A DNA stretch of 7,067 bases, from contig LJUD01000163.1 in NCBI GenBank assembly GCA_001304035.1, positions 1 to 7,067 of the forward strand, read 5' to 3'. Below, piece by piece: positions 1 to 6,596 of this stretch. The notes under the pieces were generated by a model that was not told the origin of the DNA, made no database searches, and was given only the letters and a program-made list of their open reading frames with translations. Every line of letters begins with the position of its first letter. The stretch's first letter is position 1. The translations under genes were made by a program, and so were the position numbers. The DNA is from a bacterium SM23_31 (lineage in GTDB: Bacteria > SM23-31).

Positions 1-104
1 TCAAGACCAAGACCAAAGATCGAATAACCAAGAATCCCGATTAAAAAGACAACAGGAATAAGTGAAATGAACAGGCTGGGCGTGGTACGGGCTTTTTCTG
101 ACAT
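1..104 (-). CDS. nhaC: Probable NhaC-family Na+/H+ antiporter, N-terminal fragment
   Basis: Only the first 34 codons are in the window; the gene runs off the left edge. The visible protein starts MSEKARTTPSLFISLIPV and continues as a hydrophobic helix (about residues 11-33) rich in Leu, Ile, Val and Gly. A short polar start, then PSL and a first helix with an LIPVVFLI-like core, is what I know from NhaC-type antiporters, inner-membrane proteins that exchange Na+ for H+. The start at 104 is chosen because AAGGAAG (108-114, minus strand) sits just upstream. An in-frame ATG five codons earlier (117-119) has no such site. The gene is divergent from the S9 peptidase. With so little protein visible the family is an inference; another polytopic transporter is possible. 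Confidence 0.55.
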   Translation of the reverse strand, partial: MSEKARTTPSLFISLIPVVFLIGILGYSIFGLGL

Positions 105-136
105 CGTCTTCCTTTCCATATTTTTTATAAATCATA

Positions 137-165
137 AAAATATCTTTTATTAATCATAAAGTCAA
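137..165 (-). promoter_or_regulatory. Candidate sigma70-like promoter for the nhaC-like gene
   Basis: Read on the minus strand, TTGACT (165-160) is followed after 17 bases by TATTTT (142-137). Transcription would begin near 130 and give a leader of about 25 bases before the start at 104. The region is very AT-rich, so chance matches are easy, but the spacing and position are right. Confidence 0.45.
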
Positions 166-196
166 TATAAAATCACGAAAAAGTTATTTATATTTC

Positions 197-228
197 CACT
201 TGACCAAGTGAAAGAATATTATTATATT
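197..228 (+). promoter_or_regulatory. Candidate sigma70-like promoter for the S9 peptidase gene
   Basis: TTGACC (200-205) and TATATT (223-228) are 17 bases apart, each matching five of six consensus positions. The start would fall near 235, leaving a leader of about 80 bases. A short inverted repeat, CACTT-GACC-AAGTG (197-210), covers the -35 box and could be an operator half-site pair, though five-base arms are weak evidence. The -10 is close to, but not, the Bacteroidota TAnnTTTG box. Confidence 0.5.
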
Positions 229-313
229 TTGTAATCATACCTTTATGCACTTCATTAATCTGATTTTGCAGCCCTAAAGGAATCCATACCAATTTTGAAG
301 AAGGAGGTTTAAT

Positions 314-2569
314 ATGGAGCCAGCACGCATTCGTTATTACAGATTATTTTTTGTCTGCACACTGTTTTACCTAATGCTTGCAGTACAATCTTTTGCACAA
401 GTCGAGAGCAAAAAGCCTTTTACGGTTGATGATGTGCTCGATCTCAAATCATTTAGTATCCAGAGTATTACCGATGACGGACGGTATATTGCCGGTACAA
501 TAGGCATCCGGAGGGACAGGCTTGGCGTCGACCATCTGCGGTATGGAGACCCCACATACATGTCGCTTTCACTTAATGAAGTAGTCATTCTCGATACCGA
601 AACAAAAGAAATGTATGAAATATTCAAAGAAAAGGTTCAGACACGTTCTTTATCCTGGTCGCCCGACGGTAAAACGCTTGCTTTTTTCCTGCGAAAAGGC
701 GATGAATATTTTCTGCACACCTACGACCGTGAGAAGAACAAAGTAAATGAAGTCAAACTGAAAACAGACAAATCGATAGCATCAAATTCCATGCTGGAAT
801 GGCGTCCTGACGGCAGCGGTATTGTGATCACCTTGAGAGATACCGGTTGGAGTGAAAAATCCCGGAAAGCATTCCTTGAACTTACCGAAGGCCCGATTAT
901 TGTAAGGAATTCAAAAAATCCGTTTCTTGCATGGGATGAAGTCCGTGCACGGTCTTCTTTACAGATTCCCGCCGTTGTCGACATTAAAAGCAGAGAAGTC
1001 AAGGAACTGCTCCCCGAGTCACGGACAGGAAGCATCCGGCAATCTGAAGACGGGAAGTTTATAACATATACGGAGACTTACCCGATAAAAACCGTCTACA
1101 CAAGAAGCGGCGGCTCGGAGTATGCACTGTTTATGCTCGATCTTGAGAAAGGTGTGCCGGACACACTCCGCAAAAAAAGCACCGAACGCTTCTCTCCGAA
1201 CTGGAACAGCAATGGGGATATATACACATACGCTGAAAAGGGAGACGTTTTTCTTAAATCGGTTTTTGATGAGATAGAGGAAAAGGGAAGGAATCTGACA
1301 GAAGAGTACAGAACACAGGTAAGCGAGGACGACACGACGAAGCTCCGCTATTCGATGATGCGCTGGAACGACGATGATTCCAAGATGCTGCTCAGCTCAC
1401 AAAAAGGCTACCATCTGCTCGACGTCGAGTCAGGTGATATGGAGCTGGTGTACGAACTTCCCGAAGACACGGAAGAAGCGCCTACCTTGCGTGTCACGTA
1501 TTGGAGCCCCGATGACAGGTACTTGTACATGACCTACGCGGCGAAAGACAAATGGGAACGCGGCGTGATGAAATATGACCTGCAAACTCAACAAATGGAA
1601 GAACTCGTGAAAGACAGCAATATCTACGGCGGGCTGCGGTTCACTAAAGACGGTGAAAAGATATTTTACAACTTTTCCAACGGAGATTTGCCGGACATTT
1701 TATACATGACGGATAAGAATTTTTCTGAGAGAACCTTATTAGCCGACCTTAATCCCTGGATCAATGATAGAACGACCACACGTAGCGAACTCATAAAGTA
1801 TCTGGACGTTGACGGTAATGAACTTTACGGTATCCTCTATTATCCCGTCAACTACGAGCCCGGGAAAAAATACCCGCTCGTGTGCGAAATTTACGAGACG
1901 TTCTTCAATAACGGCTGGAATAATAACATGAACTTAATTACGAACGCGGGATTTTTCGGATTTCGCCCCTCGGTAAAATTGGAAGAGGGTTTTCCGGGTG
2001 AAGCATGGCTCAAAGGCGTAACAGCAGGCATAAACAAGCTGATTGAGCGTGGTCTGGTCGATGAAGACAAACTCGGTGTTCACGGCACAAGCTACGGCGG
2101 ATACGCTACCAATCTGCTTATAACGCAAACTGATAGATTCGCTGCTGCGATCAATATTTCGGGGAAAGTCAATATAATCAGTTTTCTTGGTGACAGCCCG
2201 AAAATCGGCATACGCAACTATTCTGCAGCGGAACGCGGACAGGACCGCATCGGGGCAACACTGTGGGAACAGCCGCAAAAATACCTGGCACATACTGCTA
2301 TATTGTATGCCGACAGGATTGAGACTCCACTGCTGATGTTGACCGGCGAAGGCGACTGGAACGTTCCGGTAACAAATCAGAGAGAAATGTATTATGCTTT
2401 GCGAAGGCTGGATAAAGAAGTAGAATGGGTGCATTATATGAGAGGCGGTCACGGTGCGGGCGCAGCCAGCACCGTTGAGGATTTCCACGACCACTGGAAC
2501 CGCATTATCGGCTGGTATCAAAAATATTTTGACAAGGTTGATGAAGAGAGGGAAAAAGAGAAGAAATAA
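314..2569 (+). CDS. Secreted S9-family (prolyl oligopeptidase-type) serine peptidase
   Basis: A 751-residue protein that should cleave short peptides outside the cytoplasm. Residues 1-28 look like a Sec signal peptide, with probable cleavage after SFA (A28/Q29). Residues of about 35-470 form a beta-propeller-like region with WD40/PD40-style repeats: LSWSPDGKTLAFF at 113, LEWRPDGSG at 161, YWSPDDRYLYM at 397. This propeller normally limits access to the active site. The catalytic alpha/beta-hydrolase domain spans about 490-745. The nucleophile is Ser593 in GTSYGGY, the acid Asp681 in GEGDWNVP and the base His713 in RGGHG; all three are present, so an active enzyme is expected. The length is within the family's range. 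AAGGAGG at 301-307, six bases before the ATG, fixes the start. S9 subtype (DPP-IV-like, acylaminoacyl-peptidase-like or other) and whether it prefers proline cannot be read from sequence alone. The charged tail (EEREKEKK) is unremarkable. Confidence 0.92.
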   Translation: MEPARIRYYRLFFVCTLFYLMLAVQSFAQVESKKPFTVDDVLDLKSFSIQSITDDGRYIAGTIGIRRDRLGVDHLRYGDPTYMSLSLNEVVILDTETKEMYEIFKEKVQTRSLSWSPDGKTLAFFLRKGDEYFLHTYDREKNKVNEVKLKTDKSIASNSMLEWRPDGSGIVITLRDTGWSEKSRKAFLELTEGPIIVRNSKNPFLAWDEVRARSSLQIPAVVDIKSREVKELLPESRTGSIRQSEDGKFITYTETYPIKTVYTRSGGSEYALFMLDLEKGVPDTLRKKSTERFSPNWNSNGDIYTYAEKGDVFLKSVFDEIEEKGRNLTEEYRTQVSEDDTTKLRYSMMRWNDDDSKMLLSSQKGYHLLDVESGDMELVYELPEDTEEAPTLRVTYWSPDDRYLYMTYAAKDKWERGVMKYDLQTQQMEELVKDSNIYGGLRFTKDGEKIFYNFSNGDLPDILYMTDKNFSERTLLADLNPWINDRTTTRSELIKYLDVDGNELYGILYYPVNYEPGKKYPLVCEIYETFFNNGWNNNMNLITNAGFFGFRPSVKLEEGFPGEAWLKGVTAGINKLIERGLVDEDKLGVHGTSYGGYATNLLITQTDRFAAAINISGKVNIISFLGDSPKIGIRNYSAAERGQDRIGATLWEQPQKYLAHTAILYADRIETPLLMLTGEGDWNVPVTNQREMYYALRRLDKEVEWVHYMRGGHGAGAASTVEDFHDHWNRIIGWYQKYFDKVDEEREKEKK

Positions 2570-2715
2570 ACGGTAGGCTGAATTAATACAATTGTAAAGA
2601 TTTAGTCATCTGATTTTGCTCTTTGTCCAGCTTAGCGGGATAATTTATACCTGTTTGTGAAAACATAGCCGTTAACATATGTGTTCTACCGAGTATTAGG
2701 GATAACTATGGGATA

Positions 2716-2754
2716 TTAACCTCTCCCTTGAGGGAGAGGTTAAGGGTAAGGGTG
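2716..2754. repeat. Perfect inverted repeat with G-rich tail, REP-like
   Basis: Two 13-base arms (2716-2728 and 2731-2743) pair perfectly around a TG centre; the left arm reads TTAACCTCTCCCT. The tail GGGTAAGGGTG follows (2744-2754). I recall closely similar CTCTCCCTTGAGGGAGAG sequences with GGGTGAGGG-type tails as dispersed intergenic repeats in many bacterial genomes. No T-tract follows on either strand, so an intrinsic terminator is unlikely. It lies in the spacer between the S9 and M19 genes. Confidence 0.6.
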
Positions 2755-2763
2755 AAAAATTAC

Positions 2764-2780
2764 CCCCGCATACTACGGGG
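2764..2780. repeat. Short GC-rich hairpin, CCCCG/CGGGG
   Basis: CCCCG (2764-2768) pairs with CGGGG (2776-2780) around the loop CATACTA. The same frame, CCCCG-nn-TACT-CGGGG, recurs in the palindrome at 5426-5445, so the two may belong to one repeat family. The rest of the 290-base spacer (2570-2859) holds no open reading frame I would defend. AT-rich sequence at 2781-2848 presumably holds the M19 promoter, but I could not find a well-spaced -35/-10 pair. Confidence 0.4.
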
Positions 2781-2859
2781 ACAAATAACTAAATCTATAC
2801 ATACAATTGAACATTCCGGAAAATTATAAAAGTAAAACAATTTAAAATAGGAGGTTACA

Positions 2860-4143
2860 ATGTTTTTTAAACGATTTACCGTTGTATTAATGGTAGTTCT
2901 GCTGGCAGCTTTAACTGTAAATGCACGGCAAATAGACGTCAGCCGGATGACCGAAGACCAGATTGTAGCGTACGCAAAGAGAATTCACGAAAAGGCGCTC
3001 ACGCTCGACACGCACGTTGACATTCCCGGTGGAAGCTACGCAACACCTGCACGCGATCCCGGCAGCGAAGATTATAGAGCCAAATGTACGCTGCCAAAAA
3101 TGGAAAAAGGCGGCTTGGACGGCGTATTTTTAGCGGTATTTGTTGGACAGGGAGCGCTCGATGAGGAAGGCTACAGAAATGCATACGAATCCGCAATGGG
3201 AAAATTTGATGCTGTTCACCGGCTTACGGGATTCATGTATCCTGAACGGTGCGAACTTGCCGTAACACCCGACGAAGTGGAACGCATTGCAAAAACCGGC
3301 AAAAGGGTTATCATGATCGGCATAGAAAACGGGTATCCGATTGGAATGGATCTGTCAAATGTTGAATGGTTCTACAAGCTCGGCACCAGGTACATTACCT
3401 TGAGCCACTCCGGTCATAGCCAGATATGCGATTCCTCCGGCCCACGGGAACCACTGCATAATGGGATGAGCGAATTTGGCAAACAAGTTGTTGCAGAAAT
3501 GAACAGGCTGGGCATCATGGCAGACGTTTCCCATATTGCCGAAAAATCATACTGGGATCTCATAGAAATTACAAAGGCTCCGATAATAGCATCTCATTCG
3601 GGCTGCAGGGCGTTGACCGACGTCGGTAGAAATCTTACCGATGATCAATTACGGGCGCTTGCGAAAAACGGCGGAGTAATCCAGATAGTGGCGCTCGCCG
3701 ATTATTTACGCAAAGTAACACCCGGACGCGATGAAGCAATAGAAGCCCTTAATGCAGAATTTAATCTTCCTGCCGGAAGGGCTGCGCGGAGAGCTTTACA
3801 GGAACTAACGGAGGAAAAACTTGCGGAATACAATGCAAAGATGGAGGAAATTAATGAGAAATACCCGGAAATCCCTACAGACGTAAAAGTCTATGTCGAC
3901 CACATCGACCATGCCGTTGAAGTTACCGGAATCAATCACGTAGGTATCGGTACCGATTTTGACGGCGGAGGCGGTGTTCCCGGCTTTAACGATCATTCCG
4001 AAGCGCTCAATGTTACCGTTGAACTTGTCCGGCGTGGGTATTCCGAAGAGGATATTATTAAAATCTGGGGTGGTAATCTCCTGCGGGTATGGCGCGAAGT
4101 TGAAAAAGTAGCTGCAGAACTGCAAAAAGGTGATAAAAACTAA
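2860..4143 (+). CDS. Secreted membrane dipeptidase (peptidase family M19)
   Basis: A 427-residue zinc dipeptidase of the renal-dipeptidase family, which hydrolyses dipeptides and often tolerates D-residues at the C-terminal position. Residues 1-22 are a Sec signal peptide (probable cleavage after VNA), so it should act in the periplasm. The expected dinuclear zinc site is complete: His52 and Asp54 in THVD, bridging Glu156 in GIEN, His225 in DVSH and His246 in ASHSG, plus Asp366 in GIGTDFDGGGG. A charged helical stretch at about 285-340, between the last His motif and the Asp motif, lengthens the protein relative to the mammalian enzyme. Related bacterial proteins carry a similar insert as far as I recall. 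AGGAGG at 2849-2854 supports the start. The gene follows the S9 peptidase on the same strand after 290 bases, so co-transcription is possible but not shown. Together the two could take oligopeptides down to amino acids. Confidence 0.93.
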   Translation: MFFKRFTVVLMVVLLAALTVNARQIDVSRMTEDQIVAYAKRIHEKALTLDTHVDIPGGSYATPARDPGSEDYRAKCTLPKMEKGGLDGVFLAVFVGQGALDEEGYRNAYESAMGKFDAVHRLTGFMYPERCELAVTPDEVERIAKTGKRVIMIGIENGYPIGMDLSNVEWFYKLGTRYITLSHSGHSQICDSSGPREPLHNGMSEFGKQVVAEMNRLGIMADVSHIAEKSYWDLIEITKAPIIASHSGCRALTDVGRNLTDDQLRALAKNGGVIQIVALADYLRKVTPGRDEAIEALNAEFNLPAGRAARRALQELTEEKLAEYNAKMEEINEKYPEIPTDVKVYVDHIDHAVEVTGINHVGIGTDFDGGGGVPGFNDHSEALNVTVELVRRGYSEEDIIKIWGGNLLRVWREVEKVAAELQKGDKN

Positions 4144-4154
4144 ACGCAAAGAAG

Positions 4155-4176
4155 TACGAATGGCGAATTACGAATG
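4155..4176. repeat. TACGAATG direct repeats
   Basis: TACGAATG occurs at 4155-4162 and 4169-4176 with the related GCGAAT between them, giving three tandem GAAT units just after the M19 stop codon. Similar TACGAATTACGAAT runs occur as dispersed noncoding repeats in various bacterial genomes. No function can be assigned. Confidence 0.5.
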
Positions 4177-4183
4177 TTGGATT

Positions 4184-4210
4184 AAAAAAAGTCCCCCTTT
4201 GAAGGGAGAT
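4184..4210 (-). terminator. Rho-independent terminator for the alpha/beta hydrolase gene
   Basis: On the minus strand an eight-base-pair stem with one mismatch, TCTCCCTT/AAGGGGGA (4209-4192) with a two-base turn, is followed after one C by seven T residues (4190-4184). It lies about 60 bases beyond the hydrolase stop codon, the right place and orientation. On the plus strand no T-tract follows, so it would not stop M19 transcription by the usual mechanism. The stem also resembles the dispersed CCCCCTTTGAAGGG repeat type, so a repeat may have been recruited as terminator. Confidence 0.6.
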
Positions 4211-4260
4211 TAATAACGAAAGTCCCAAGGGAATGGTTTACACTGCGGGAGGGGTATAAT

Positions 4261-4288
4261 GTAGGGATTCAATATATTGAATCCCTAC
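4261..4288. repeat. Perfect 28-bp palindrome overlapping the hydrolase stop codon
   Basis: GTAGGGATTCAATA (4261-4274) is followed directly by its exact reverse complement (4275-4288). The palindrome covers the last five codons and the stop of the minus-strand hydrolase gene. GTAGGG...CCCTAC ends are familiar from dispersed palindromic elements in many bacterial genomes. No T-tract adjoins it, so a terminator role is doubtful. Confidence 0.7.
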
Positions 4289-5243
4289 TCTCTTTATGCA
4301 TAACCAGGTTTTTTTCTTGAAACCATTTGTTGACAATCTCCGTTAATTCCTGGGTAAGAACACTCCGGGTTGGCTGAATATGTTTTGTTTGAAACCAAAC
4401 CAGTTCTTTAGGCTGTTTGGCTTTTTCAAAAAGCTTTTGAACCGATTCCTGGGGAATTTTTTCATCATTACTCCCGTTAACCATTAAAAGAAAGCGGGGA
4501 GAAATCCTGTGAACATACCGTAGCGGTTCAACAGGCAGTATGAGGAGTTCCGCAAAAAATCCTACTGCATTCCGCAAAAATCGTGGACCCCATGGGAAAT
4601 TTTCTGCAACCAACATAGATATATCCCCACCCCCATAGAGCGAAGCAACAGCTCTTACACGAGGGTCAAGAGCGCCGGATACCACGACAAAGTATGCACC
4701 AAAACTGACGCCGGTCGTAAATATTTGATCCTTATTCACCTCAGGCAGAGTTTCCAAATAATCTACCATCATTAAAACCGCACCTACGGTATTAAACGCT
4801 GCCTCCCTGATTGCCGGAATTTGTTTAATAAATTCCAGAGCGGAAATGCCTTTCTTTTTACCCTCATAGGGATAGTCCATACTCATGAAGACAAAATCCT
4901 GTGTCAGTTCAGTTTCACCAACAAGGTTAATGACCTCCCTGCCCGTATTAAGCCCGCCAAGAAGTATCATAACCGGTGAAGACCGTCTGTGCGCAGGGAT
5001 ACGCAGGTAGCAATGCAATTCAGACAGTTTTCTGCTTTTTAAGGTTACACTGTAAACAAAACTAACCGAGTCGCTGGAAATAAGTGATATCTCGGATGAT
5101 TGCATGGGTGAATAATGTGCAAGTAAGTTGCTTGTGTGGTCCTTTTTGTAGTAAAAATAGGTGTATGCTGCGGAAATCACTATCAGGAAAATAATAACAC
5201 ACAACAATACAAGGCAAGCTTTCCTGTAAGAAAATTTTTTCAT
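4269..5243 (-). CDS. Membrane-anchored alpha/beta hydrolase (esterase/peptidase-like)
   Basis: A 324-residue protein with one hydrophobic helix at about 9-31 preceded by a Lys/Arg-rich start, most likely a signal anchor that leaves the hydrolase domain in the periplasm. The domain shows the alpha/beta-hydrolase order: a strand ending in LLGGLNTG (94-101, probable oxyanion loop), MDYPYEG (122-128), the nucleophile Ser180 in GVSFG, Asp260 in NGSNDEKIP and His288 in TKHIQP. A full triad suggests activity; acyl esterase, thioesterase and peptidase roles are all open. An in-frame TAA lies four codons upstream of the ATG, so no longer form exists, yet no Shine-Dalgarno site precedes the start, unlike its neighbours; this suggests weak or different initiation. 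The last residues (RDSIY) come from the 28-bp palindrome. It converges on the M19 gene. Confidence 0.85.
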   Translation of the reverse strand: MKKFSYRKACLVLLCVIIFLIVISAAYTYFYYKKDHTSNLLAHYSPMQSSEISLISSDSVSFVYSVTLKSRKLSELHCYLRIPAHRRSSPVMILLGGLNTGREVINLVGETELTQDFVFMSMDYPYEGKKKGISALEFIKQIPAIREAAFNTVGAVLMMVDYLETLPEVNKDQIFTTGVSFGAYFVVVSGALDPRVRAVASLYGGGDISMLVAENFPWGPRFLRNAVGFFAELLILPVEPLRYVHRISPRFLLMVNGSNDEKIPQESVQKLFEKAKQPKELVWFQTKHIQPTRSVLTQELTEIVNKWFQEKNLVMHKESRDSIY

Positions 5244-5425
5244 AGTTCTAAATTAATGGAACAAAGTTTAAAATTTAAGATGAATAATATACAATGTAAA
5301 ATATAAAACGTAAAAATTCAAATCCATATTATATAATTTCGCATTCTACAATAATTATTTAATATACTATCAAAACTTTGGCAAATTTTAAATTTATACT
5401 ATTTATCAGAAAATGTCAAAGATAA
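5244..5425 (-). promoter_or_regulatory. AT-rich leader and promoter region of the hydrolase gene
   Basis: This stretch upstream of the hydrolase is very AT-rich and shows no open reading frame. An exact TTGACA lies at 5419-5414 (minus strand), with TATAAA after 15 bases (5398-5393) or TAAATT after 17 (5396-5391). That would leave a leader of about 150 bases. Several weaker box pairs lie nearer the gene (for example TATATT near 5290), so the true start point cannot be fixed by eye. Confidence 0.35.
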
Positions 5426-5445
5426 CGCCCCGAGTACTCGGGGCG
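5426..5445. repeat. Perfect 20-bp GC-rich palindrome
   Basis: CGCCCCGAGTACTCGGGGCG is its own reverse complement and stands out in AT-rich DNA. It sits between the DUF6263-like gene and the hydrolase promoter. A T8 run at 5459-5466 is 13 bases away, too far for a standard terminator, and no plus-strand gene needs one here. Confidence 0.7.
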
Positions 5446-5485
5446 GCTACCGGTTATATTTTTTTTATTACCTATAAATGGCAGC

Positions 5486-5511
5486 CGCATCCACGAAGAT
5501 TCGTGGATGCG
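5486..5511. repeat. 12-bp inverted repeat with 2-base centre
   Basis: CGCATCCACGAA (5486-5497) and TTCGTGGATGCG (5500-5511) match perfectly around GA. On the minus strand it lies about 65 bases after the DUF6263-like stop codon, but A residues, not T, follow. It may protect or process the 3' end, or be a REP-like repeat. CGGCTACC (5444-5451) and GGCAGCCG (5480-5487) can pair with one mismatch, which would join this hairpin and the 5426-5445 palindrome into one folded unit. Confidence 0.65.
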
Positions 5512-5574
5512 CTTGATTTTGCCAAAGTACTGTTACAAAAATTCATTTATATTTAATATTTAAATACTATACTG

Positions 5575-6534
5575 CTATTTTTTTTCTGAGGTGTAGCTTG
5601 TTTTTATTATCATACTCATTGGCATACTAACAATTTCATTAGTAGCCGGATTCACCATTTCTATATTTCCCGTTATGGTCTGTGAAATTGTACCTTCCTT
5701 CATCCAGCCGGTTTCCTCAGAAATAACATGAGTACCTTTCTTAATTCCGTTCATGTTGACATTCACATCCATCTCGCCGCTTGCAAAGGGCAAAGCGCCG
5801 CCCGGTTTAGCCTTAATAGTACCGTTTATTTCAACAGTACTCATGCCGTCGGAACGGGCTTTAAGCGTATAAGTGTCGGTTAAATCGAATGTTAAGAAAC
5901 CGCCGGCAGAGATTGCGGTATTCTTTGTCCAGGTATCTCCAATTCGAACCGGATTCTCCGGAAAAATTTCGAATATGCCTGCCGCAGACTGACGGATGGA
6001 ATTTTCATCAAGCAATCCTTCAAAAGACATAGCTCCTCCGGCTCCGGCTGCAGACATAACACCTGAAAATATCTCCTTCAGTCCCTGTACTTCTTCAACA
6101 TGACCGTTGGAAGCAAGTTTCATATTGTAACTTTTGCCCACCATAGCTGCAAACACTTTTACTGCCGGATCAGTGGGTGTTGTCTGTTTTTGTGAGTCGT
6201 ATTCTAAAGATTGTTCTGCTCCCGGCGCGCCTGTCATACTCATTTTAAACGCTAAATCTTTGAACGTTACACTCATTGTCGCAATTTGATCACTACTCAA
6301 GTCTTCAACGTAATATTCAGATCCAAATGTAATACTTGTGTTCATATCCATTGCCATGCCCATTATATCCATTGACATAGTCTGTTCAGTTACAGTAGGC
6401 AAGTAATATCTGTCACCTTTTTTCAACTTAAACTTGAAACTCACTGCATCCTGTTGGTGGGCATTAACAGACGTGATGCCTGCAAACAAAAACAGCAGTG
6501 AAAAACAGAGATATTTACATCGTTGAAATCCCAT
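5575..6534 (-). CDS. Secreted DUF6263-like protein of unknown function
   Basis: A 319-residue protein with a signal peptide at 1-25 (probable cleavage after VNA; no lipobox Cys at that site). The mature part alternates short polar and hydrophobic runs, as in an all-beta periplasmic protein. It resembles DUF6263-type proteins through an early FKLKKGDRYYL segment (35-45), a central stretch with YNMKLASNGHVEEVQGL (136-152) and FPENPVRIGDTW (191-202). No catalytic motif is visible and I assign no activity. A Met-rich patch, MSMDIMGMAMDM (53-64), is unusual, and SMPMSM recurs near the C-terminus (303-308). GAGGAGG at 6546-6540, five bases before the ATG, fixes the start. It lies downstream of the M14 gene on the same strand but has its own likely promoter. 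The family assignment is from recalled pattern, not an alignment. Confidence 0.8.
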   Translation of the reverse strand: MGFQRCKYLCFSLLFLFAGITSVNAHQQDAVSFKFKLKKGDRYYLPTVTEQTMSMDIMGMAMDMNTSITFGSEYYVEDLSSDQIATMSVTFKDLAFKMSMTGAPGAEQSLEYDSQKQTTPTDPAVKVFAAMVGKSYNMKLASNGHVEEVQGLKEIFSGVMSAAGAGGAMSFEGLLDENSIRQSAAGIFEIFPENPVRIGDTWTKNTAISAGGFLTFDLTDTYTLKARSDGMSTVEINGTIKAKPGGALPFASGEMDVNVNMNGIKKGTHVISEETGWMKEGTISQTITGNIEMVNPATNEIVSMPMSMIIKTSYTSEKK

Positions 6535-6563
6535 GGCATCCTCCTCACATTGTTTTTTATAGA

Positions 6564-6591
6564 ATTATAATCTAAAATAAATTAAACGCAA
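6564..6591 (-). promoter_or_regulatory. Candidate promoter for the DUF6263-like gene
   Basis: An exact TATAAT lies at 6569-6564 on the minus strand, with TTGCGT (6591-6586) 16 bases upstream. Transcription would begin near 6557, about 20 bases before the start codon and just ahead of the GAGGAGG ribosome binding site. Confidence 0.5.
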
Positions 6592-6596
6592 CCCTG

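Noticed and set aside
1934..2521. 195-codon open frame on the minus strand
   Set aside because: It lies wholly inside the S9 catalytic domain, has no ribosome binding site and its translation shows no known motif; it is a shadow of the real gene.
258..2619. 12-base match ATCTGATTTTGC at 258-269 and 2608-2619
   Set aside because: A match of this length is expected by chance in a window this size.
2807..2830. Promoter TTGAAC / TATAAA before the M19 gene
   Set aside because: The spacer is only 12 bases, too short for a sigma70 promoter; AT-rich sequence gives such matches easily.
3805..4149. 114-codon open frame on the minus strand over the M19 3' end
   Set aside because: It is antisense to conserved M19 sequence with the zinc-ligand Asp motif; it has no supporting start signal.
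5486..5511. Intrinsic terminator for the DUF6263-like gene
   Set aside because: The stem is strong, but on the minus strand it is followed by A-rich sequence, not a T-tract, so the usual mechanism does not apply.
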